Below, one piece after another: positions 57,201 through 64,000 of a DNA stretch of 64,000 nt (within the stretch, counting starts at the first letter, position 1; the number at the start of each line of letters is the position of its first letter). The stretch is from Lycorma delicatula (Eukaryota > Arthropoda > Insecta > Hemiptera > Fulgoridae), in contig NC_134458.1 of assembly GCF_047948215.1 (NCBI RefSeq), forward strand, positions 143,805,536 to 143,869,535, given 5' to 3'. The notes beneath the pieces were generated by a model that saw only the letters and a program-made list of their open reading frames with translations, was not told where the DNA came from and did no database searches. The position numbers were made by a program, and so were the translations under genes.

Positions 57201-57785
57201 TTATTTCCTTAACATTAATTACTCATTTACAGGAAGTTGTAATATAATTTATTAGTATTTGAAGCCTGACAGTAAGCAAATTATGTATGCAAAAAAACAT
57301 TATATTAGAATAAAGTATATGCATATTTGTTTCATAATATTATACATGTACTTTCATATTAAACCGTAAAGCATTAAATAATCTTTAAACCTACATTTTT
57401 AAAACTTGGAAATGTTAAAAAAATAGTTTTTCAACGTATTTTCTTGATGTTTTGAATGAAAAAAAATTTATATAGTAATAACTCCAATACTGTTACTACG
57501 TAAAACTATAATAAGAATCTACCTTAACATCTTTTATATAAATAGTACTCGTACTTCTATTTTTTAATTTACTTTTAAAGCGATTTTCAATAAACTTACA
57601 ACGAAACCACTGTAGGAATTTCTGTACAAAATGGAAAAAACTAAATTAAATTATATTTGTGATAAAAACGTTTTTGTTTTTTTTAATATTATATTTTATC
57701 AACATAAATATTTAATAAAATTCTATACAATAAAGTGCGATCATTTTATCGTGCACATTATGATACTGTAAGCTATAATTCCATT
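54220..57785. other. AT-rich sequence, no gene seen
   Basis: No domain-bearing frame or repeat family on either strand. A 68-codon minus frame at 54867-55073 is Lys/Ile-rich and unconvincing. A short AAT/AAC triplet run lies at 55660-55686. Confidence 0.5.
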
Positions 57786-57790
57786 ATAGA

Positions 57791-58387
57791 CTATAATACA
57801 GAGATACTCACAATTGATCTGATTCATGGAATATAGTTACGCACAACTGGAGATGTATTACAGCAAGTGTTGGAATTGTCCACCATTTTCCTGAAGGCAG
57901 GTCCGAACTCTTCGCACATATTTTTTTACATCCTTCGTTGTACATAGGGCTTATGAAATTCATCTCTGCAGTAATGTTTCGCTCCAGGTCTATAATACAG
58001 AGATACTCAAAATTGATCTGATTCATGGAATATAGTTACGCACAACTGGAGATGTATTACAGCAAGTGTTGGAATTGTCCACCATTTTCCTGAAGGCAGG
58101 TCCGAACTCTTCGCACATATTTTTTTACATCCTTCGTTGTACATAGGGCTTATGAAATTCATCTCTGCAGTAATGTTTCGCTCCAGGTCTATAATACAGA
58201 GATACTCAAAATTGATCTGATTCATGGAATATAGTTACGCACAACTGGAGATGTATTACAGCAAGTGTTGGAATTGTCCACCATTTTCCTGAAGGCAGGT
58301 CCGAACTCTTCGCACATATTTTTTTACATCCTTCGTTGTACATAGGGCTTATGAAATTCATCTCTGCAGTAATGTTTCGCTCCAGGT
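57791..58387. repeat. three tandem 199-bp units
   Basis: Units at 57791-57989, 57990-58188 and 58189-58387. By eye the only difference is one base (C at 57811 in the first, A in the others). Each carries the same C-terminal transposase coding segment on the minus strand. Because 199 is not a multiple of 3, the reading frame shifts at each unit border. Confidence 0.97.
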
Positions 58388-58700
58388 CTTGTAGAGTATG
58401 CGGGTTTGCTCGTATACAAGTCCTTACAAAAAACCCCATAGAAAAAAGTCTGGTGACGATAAATCAGGAGAATAACCTTTTGAGATCATGCGATCACCAA
58501 ACATTTCTTCCAAAAATTCCACGGTGGTTTTGGATGTATGGCACACAGCCACGTTTTGTTGCGGGTAAAAATAGCGTTCATCAGGCTGGAGAAGAGTTAC
58601 ATGTTGCTTAATTATATCGTAGTCTGCCAACTGTCAAGGGTTTCCGTAAAGAAAAAATCGGGCCCACATAAAACGAACGGGCTCTATTCGTCGTCGGGCA
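57830..58700 (-). pseudogene. Tc1/mariner-type transposase C-terminus with repeated end
   Basis: The minus strand from about 58700 reads FVLCGPDFFFTETL-like, then QPDERYFYPQQNVAVCHTSK and TTVEFLEEMFGDRMIS, then SPDLSSPDFFLWGF. After a frameshift come RANPHTLQDLERNITAEMNF and ISPMYNEGCKKI. This matches the family pattern QDGATCHTSNTTVEFL...SPDLSPPDFFLWG...TLQDLERNITAEI. The second catalytic Asp (normally QDGA) is lost; the third, in SPD, remains. The last ~60 codons lie in the triplicated 199-bp unit. It is distinct from the 4252 and 51652 copies. N-terminal half missing. Confidence 0.87.
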
Positions 58701-58814
58701 ATCGCACACCAAATTCCTACCTTTTGTTAGTGCAGCGTTCAACTGTTTAGCTATAAAAATGCATAATATAAGCCAAAAAAGTGAATATATTATATTACAA
58801 AAAAACAAAAAACA

Positions 58815-59575
58815 AAACGTTTTATGACTATTTTATAGTAGTATCACATTTTCGTAATTACTCAACTTTTTACAAATTTTGAAATTTTCGAATTTGTAAA
58901 ACTCCTGATATGATGGAACAAAAATGAAGGTCATTTTTGGATTCAGCGCTAAACTATACATAGAAATAAATTTTCAAAAGTTAAAAAATATTCCTTAACC
59001 CAAATCTTGCAGTCTTGTTTTGTTAATCTGGTTTTATCTCTGTTCATAATCATAGTTTAATTATAGTTTTTCAATTTTCTTGTTAATGGATTTGAAACTT
59101 TTTATACCAGTACGGTTCTATTTTCTTCACCGAAGAAATTTATTATAAAAATTTAATTTTTGAATTTAAAGTAGAATTTTTCCAGTTTTAGAGTAAAATA
59201 AAAACATTATAAAGAATCCTGTACTTTAATAAAATATCACTAACTATTTTAATCTTAAACAAATTATGTAAATACACTTGACGATATCTGCCTTTAGAAC
59301 ATTTCTGTTAATCATATACGTTATTATCCATCATACTTCTGACAGTTTAACGAACCAAAACGTAGTTCAAATCTCTTAAACCTTATAACTCTTACAACAA
59401 AGGATATAAAGGATTTTAAATTTTGATTAGTTACTACAACAGAGTTCTAAAATATTTTGAAAGCTTTTTATTAATACTATAAATAGTATAAATTAATCTA
59501 ATCGTGTGACATTTGGTTCTGATAACACATTTTTATCTGATTATTGTAAAGTTTCATTGTTATAGATAATAAATA
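58815..59575. other. AT-rich sequence, no gene seen
   Basis: No signal recognised. Confidence 0.5.
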
Positions 59576-59582
59576 CTCTCCT

Positions 59583-59805
59583 AAATCAGCTGATTTGGAA
59601 GTCTAGATTTCTAGCGTTCAAGTCCTAGTAAAGACAGTTACTTTTATACGGATTTTAATTCTAGATCGTGGATACCGGTGTCCTTTGGTGGTTGGATTTC
59701 AATTAGCCACACATCTCAGGAATGGTCGAACTGAATCATCCTCTGAAGTAATACCTGAATGGTAATTCTCGGAAGCTATACAGCAAAAAGAAAGAAAAAG
59801 AAAAA
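59583..59805 (+). mobile_element. tRNA-derived SINE, 5'-truncated
   Basis: Begins inside the head at AAATCAGCTGATTTGGAAGT, retains the B-box region TAGCGTTCAAGTCCTAGTAA, then GGATACCGGTGTCC, GGTTGGATTTCAATTA and the tail CATCCTCTGAAGTAATACCT to GAAAGAAAAAGAAAAA. About 40 bp around the ACACTTCATTTACACTC block is missing compared with the full copy at 61137-61439. Confidence 0.88.
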
Positions 59806-60052
59806 TACATTTTTTTAAATCCAGGAAATTTTTTTTATACGAATGTAAAAATAAACGAGAAACCATTGCTCTTATCCAATTGGGAAAGCGCTGTAATAAT
59901 TTACTGAAAAGTCATCCTAGAAAGGGGTATTTAGCAGAGTAAATATTGATAAACTGAATGAAAATTTAGTATCCCAATGCAAGCTCTGTGTTAATGTACG
60001 AATAAGATGTATATAGTACATAAGAGCGTAAAATAAAACTGCTTAAACATTC

Positions 60053-60210
60053 ATGCATTTTTTTTAGCCCCCGGGACCACCGTTAGATATTGCTTCAGAA
60101 GATGAGATGAAATGACAATTTTGTAGCGTATTAAAATGACATGCCTTCGAATCCGGGACCTCCGGATGAAAGGTCGAGATGCTACCACTCGCGCCACGGA
60201 GGCCGGCAAC
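60053..60210 (-). mobile_element. tRNA-derived SINE of a second family
   Basis: On the minus strand a tRNA-like head reads GGCCTCCGTGGCGCGAGTGG (A-box TGGCGCGAGTGG) and GGTCCCGGATTCGAA (B-box). It is followed by GGCATGTCATTTTAATACGC and then a tail CATCTTCTGAAGCAATATCT ending in GGGGGCTAAAAAAA. The head differs from the 61137 family, whereas the tail is clearly the same. The fragment at 7085-7200 shares the head-body junction. Confidence 0.82.
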
Positions 60211-60224
60211 AAAAATTAGGATTT

Positions 60225-60250
60225 GATTACGTAATAAAAATTACGTAATC
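60225..60250. repeat. inverted repeat, 11-bp arms
   Basis: GATTACGTAAT at 60225-60235 and its complement at 60240-60250 enclose AAAA. It abuts the head end of the SINE at 60053-60210. Confidence 0.85.
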
Positions 60251-60369
60251 GTAATCAAAATTATTAGTCGGTAATAGCAGGTAATTTAAAAAAAGAGAAC
60301 TAGTAAAAACTCTAATACAAAGGCACTCTAATATCTAATAGTAAAAATAATACTAAAACTTCTAATACA

Positions 60370-60600
60370 AAAGGTCCGTGGGAGGCCCAGTATGCCCTCA
60401 CTCGGCCCAGCGTGATGAAGATGATATGTATGACGTGTAAATGAGGTAGGTAGTCAGGCCAACCAGAGACTTGTGGTTTCCTGAGACTTGTGATTAATTA
60501 AACCCCAACCACCACCGGTATCTACCGGTATTCACAGTCTATTATTCAAATCCGTATAAAAGCAACTAACTTTTACTAGAATTTGAACCTCAAAACGTTC
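60370..60600 (-). mobile_element. decayed tRNA-derived SINE
   Basis: Plus-strand landmarks are AACCCCAACCACC, CCGGTAT.CACAGTCTA, TATTCAAATCCGTATAAAAG and TTTTACTAGAATTTGAACCT, which is the B-box region of the 61137 family. The GTGTAAATGAGGT block is kept, but the tail end is replaced by GGCCCAGTATGCCCTCACTC. TTGTGGTTTCCTGAGACTTGTG is a small duplication. Confidence 0.8.
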
Positions 60601-61120
60601 AACTAGTATAAATATAAACATAAAAACAATTATTTTTATTATTTTTTTAATAACCTACTTTTACAAGATTTATAAAATGTGTTATTGTAATTTCAGATCT
60701 TTTACATGATAGGTAATTACAATATATGAATTTTTATAACTGGAACATTCATTATTCTTAATAACTTACTTTGTATTGAATTTATATTTTTTTATTACTG
60801 AGCTATGTTTTCACATTATTTCCTTTAATTACAAAAATCTACGTATTAGCATTACTTGCTTATTCCATTATTATACTAGAGTGTAAAGAAGTTTCACATA
60901 AAAAATCATTTTTCAAAACTAACCTTCTATATAAAATTAAAATAATGCACATTTACTAAAATATTAGGAAGAAAAAAACAGTTAATTTTTTGGGTTGGAC
61001 ATTCACAATATATCGTGACAATACCTATAACTTGGGCCAAAAAAAAAAATCAGTTTTGAGTGATCATCTGATAGGGGATTTAAGGGGGATTGTTTAAGAA
61101 TACTTCTAAAATGAAGAACC
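60601..61120. other. AT-rich sequence, no gene seen
   Basis: No signal recognised. Confidence 0.45.
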
Positions 61121-61136
61121 CACTTCGGGATTATCT

Positions 61137-61439
61137 TTCTTTCTTTCTTTTTCCTGTTTAGCCTCCGGTAACTACCATTTAGATAATACTTCAGAGGATG
61201 AATGAAGATGATATATATGAGTGTAAATGAAGTGTAGTCTTGTACATTCTCAGTTCGACCAATCCTGAGATGTGTGGTTAATTGAAACCCAACCACCAAA
61301 GAACACCGGTATCCACGATCTAGTATTCAAGTCCGCGTAAAAATACTGGCTTTACTAGGACTTGAACGCTGGAACTCCCGGCTTCCAAATCAGCTGATTT
61401 GGGAAGACGCGTTCACCACTAGACCAACCCGGTGGGTTC
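61137..61439 (-). mobile_element. full-length tRNA-derived SINE with target-site duplication
   Basis: Minus-strand element of 303 bp. The tRNA-like head has an A-box TGGTCTAGTGG (61416-61426) and a B-box GTTCAAGTCC (61359-61368), the internal promoter used by RNA polymerase III. Then follow a body with GGATACCGGTGTTC and GGTTGGGTTTCAATTA and a tail with CATCCTCTGAAGTATTATC, ending CGGAGGCTAAACAGG and an (AAAG)n run. TTC(G/T)GGATTATCT occurs on both sides (61124-61136 and 61440-61452), a 13-bp target-site duplication with one mismatch. This identifies both ends of the family. The head is not a functional tRNA because the acceptor and anticodon arms do not fold. Confidence 0.92.
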
Positions 61440-61454
61440 TTCTGGATTATCTAA

Positions 61455-61890
61455 ATTACTGAAAGTGTACTCAGGTTCTCAGATTCAATTGTTTTTTTCC
61501 AAAAAAAAAATTACATTATTAGTATTATTTTATTTTGTGCAAACTTTGTTAATCTATTTATCGTTTTCTTTTAGATATATACCTATATTTTCATATAATT
61601 ACTATTTTAATAGGTTAATATTTAGCATAACTACTTTTTTTCTTTTAATAAGTAAATATTTTATATTGTGTGATGGTCAAACCATCCACGTAATTGCCAG
61701 ACAAGTTTCTTTTTGCCACTTTCCTGACCAACACAATTCCACCTGAAGAACCACTATTCCTGATGTATTATATAATAATACTATATAATGTATTATTTGC
61801 ATGTATGTTATGATTGAATTAAAATATTTTAATTTGTATTTACAATAATACTATTTCTTAGATTGTTTTTAATTTTTATTTTTGAAATGA
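61455..61890. other. AT-rich sequence, no gene seen
   Basis: A 104-codon plus frame (61432-61746) starts inside the SINE flank and is Phe/Tyr-rich. No domain is recognisable. Confidence 0.45.
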
Positions 61891-61894
61891 AATT

Positions 61895-62160
61895 TTTTAG
61901 GCGCGGCGTGCCGTTTTAGGTGGATATTAAAAAGTTTGATCAGTGAAATGCTCGCTCAAGTATGAGCGACTCATTCGGATGAATTCGGGGAAGCCGAGTT
62001 TAGCCGAACGAGGAAGAAACAATCAGCTGGGTAGTGATAAGTATGATCCGTAAGGCTTTGTTGTGATACGCTGTTTCGGTTGAATTCGTGAGAGTCGAGT
62101 GGGTACGAGTGAGCTGGTTCCTGTATTGGCTGTGTTTCGTTTTACATTAAATACTTTAAT
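61895..62160. other. unexplained GC-richer block with an internal repeat
   Basis: G+C rises sharply from GGCGCGGCGTGCCG at 61899. The block CATTCGGATGAATTCGGGGA..GCCGAG near 61972 is echoed by GTTTCGGTTGAATTCGTGAGAGTCGAG near 62072, a spacing of about 101. No long frame or known domain. Candidates are a LINE or LTR 5' region or the first exon and promoter of a host gene. I cannot choose. Confidence 0.5.
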
Positions 62161-62177
62161 AATTGTTGTTCGATGTA

Positions 62178-62394
62178 CGTGTAACAACTTTCCTATCACT
62201 TAGTGTATATTTTTAATGCATTATCGTTCTAGTACTGAAAACTACTATTGAAGAGTAATTCAGTCATTGTGTATGTAAGTAGATTTATGTTTTTCTCAAG
62301 TATAAGGGTGCGACAGTATAATATTTCAAAGCATACTTTTCACTGCGTATATAATTAATTTTGTGCACTACGTACATAATGTATATTATGCTAA

Positions 62395-62425
<31 letters not shown>

Positions 62426-62507
62426 CAATTCTTTTTTGTTCGTGTAACTACTACACCTATCTTTTAGGGTATACATTTAGTGCATCAGCGTTCTAATACT
62501 GAAAAAT
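62178..62507. repeat. direct repeats of ~65 bp, 263 bp apart
   Basis: CGTGTAACAACTT..CCTATCA at 62178 recurs as CGTGTAACTACTACACCTATC at 62441. Both are followed by a TTAG.GTATA block, AATGCA/AGTGCATCA and CGTTCTA.TACTGAAAA. The interval contains a (TA)n tract at 62399-62425. Confidence 0.8.
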
Positions 62508-62509
62508 AT

Positions 62510-64000
62510 AATTTATTTTTTTAATTTTAATAAAATCAGTTTCCCATAAGATAGTGTAATTAATGTTGATTGTCGATTAAATTATCTTATGACATAGTGC
62601 AATTTTAATTGTTTCACAAATAAACACAGATGTTTAAACTCACTACCTTATTCCTTTTTTTCTGGTAGGATTTTAAAACATTAATAAATACATAAATTTT
62701 TGGAATTTTGTATTAATAGTAGTGATTTTCCAGAGTTTTAATTACCATAAAAGTAAAATTGTGTTTTGTTAAGAAGTAGATAAAATTTTATTTAAAACCA
62801 GTTCGTTATTAATTGCATGAATAACCCTTTTAAATTTTTAAATAAATTAAACCAATTAGGGAAAAATTTATTACTTAAAGAGGTTACCAAATTCAATGTT
62901 ATATAGGCTTATATATTTAGAATCTTTTGGTCTACAAATGCTTGTTCACGTACGTTCTTGTGTTGGTTAGTTAAGGTCTCCGCAACAAATGTACGGTTTT
63001 GTTGTGGTTTCTTGTCCTTTAATAAAGTATTCACTGTAATAATGTTAAAATTTCATTAACTACTAACCTATTTTAAATTAAGTATTTTTAATTATGAATG
63101 GTATTTTAAGTTAACTTATTTCATATACGATAATATAAATGTGTTTCAAAGGCAATTATTAAAGCAAATTATTAAAAAAATCGATTGCAATACAAATTAT
63201 AGTGGATGTATATCAAAAGGAATTCATTTATTCACTTCAACGACTAAAATCTATAGAACAACAATATAAGAGACGAGTTTTTACTAATTATTCGAATTAT
63301 TGCTACGTGAACTGTGTTTACTTCTCTCAATCGTTATTTTCATAATTAAAACTTATTACGATGTTTAATTTTAAAATGTTGGTTTTAATTTTTCGCTTTT
63401 TCACTTGTAAGTAAAAAATAAACTACTTTTTGTTACAATTATGAAAGTATTTGAAAATTTGAGTAATTATTTTATATACTAAAAGAAAAATTACTGTTTC
63501 AAATTTTATTTTACAACTTTACGATTCCTTTTTCATCTAGGAATAATACGCAGGAATAATGTAGAGCATTATCATTTTATCATTTGTTTTACTTCGATTA
63601 TTTTTTCGGGGTACCTTTATCCAGTGTATTTTGTTGCTCTTTCTGCCATTAATCAGCTGCATCTAAATATGTCAACATGGAATTCTCCGATTGTTGTATT
63701 CCCATTTGATGAATCGCGCGTTTTTTCTGACATATTTTACGAATAATTACTTTCTAATTAACCTTATTTCTGGTCCATTTTGTCATGTGGGTTCTATCTT
63801 GTTTGTACATATATATATATATTATTTTTTTTTTTGTTTCCGTGTACGTTTTTAAAATCAAGAAATCATTGTAATTTTGTTTAAAACGATGATTTAACGC
63901 GCTATTTCAGCAATCTGATTTCTATTATTTGTGTAACACACATATAGTAGTAATTTCAACTTTATACGTTATTACGAGTATTTGCCTTTTTTTTTTTCAC
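62510..64000. other. AT-rich sequence, no gene seen
   Basis: No domain-bearing frame or repeat family. A short TA tract lies at 63809-63822. Confidence 0.5.

Noticed and set aside
57808..58439. Three near-identical ~72-codon proteins, as if a small gene family
   Set aside because: They are the same transposase C-terminal segment seen three times in a 199-bp tandem repeat. The frame shifts between units.
60115..60210. A tRNA gene on the minus strand
   Set aside because: The tRNA-like head runs into a SINE tail shared with other copies, and no cloverleaf ends can be paired.

Overview
The window reads as an intergenic or intronic stretch of an AT-rich animal genome, almost certainly an arthropod and most likely an insect. 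The evidence is the mixture of non-LTR retrotransposons (R1-like, Jockey-like and a third LINE type), decayed Tc1/mariner-type transposases, tRNA-derived SINEs, and compound CA/TA microsatellites. A hemipteran is plausible from the transposon mix, but I cannot prove it. I find no intact host protein-coding gene, no rRNA and no functional tRNA gene. Every open frame I can interpret is a broken piece of a mobile element; the other frames are chance openings in AT-rich or repeat DNA. Exons of a host gene lacking a recognisable domain could have escaped me.

Layout. 0-7 kb: a LINE endonuclease remnant (minus strand), a 120-bp tandem repeat, a Tc1/mariner-like transposase (minus), a ~1-kb module with direct repeats at both ends, a LINE 3' end (minus) and a composite polypyrimidine repeat. 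7-15 kb: SINE and dispersed-repeat scraps, a mariner C-terminus, a Jockey 3' piece, an LTR-like segment with a TATA/initiator promoter and a poly(A) signal, a 177-bp tandem duplication and a LINE C-terminus. 15-21 kb: an R1-type endonuclease, an RNase H piece, a Jockey reverse transcriptase with its FADD box and 3' UTR, and an R1-like 3' UTR. 22-24.5 kb: the second copy of the composite repeat, a tRNA-like SINE and a LINE C-terminus. 27-35 kb: a 52-nt near-perfect palindrome, a Jockey fragment (minus), an R1-like C-terminus with 3' UTR (minus), a Jockey 3' end and another LINE zinc-knuckle remnant. 37-41.6 kb: transposase N-terminus, SINE, two Jockey ends. 41.6-51.6 kb: about 10 kb with almost nothing recognisable. 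51.6-64 kb: a nearly full-length decayed transposase, an R1-like C-terminus with 3' UTR ending in a SINE-type tail, a transposase C-terminus triplicated as 199-bp units, a cluster of SINEs including one full-length copy with target-site duplications, and an unexplained GC-richer block.

How the parts relate. The coherent story is retrotransposition, not a host pathway. Three R1-like copies share a GC-rich 3' UTR whose stem-loop keeps its pairing while its bases change. One of them runs straight into the ~95-bp tail used by the local tRNA-derived SINEs, which makes that LINE lineage a candidate partner supplying reverse transcriptase to the SINEs. Jockey copies at 19, 32 and 40 kb share C-termini, and the first two also share an almost collinear 3' UTR. 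The EEP fragment at 0.5-1.4 kb and the C-termini at 6.1, 14.4 and 24.2 kb probably come from one further LINE group.
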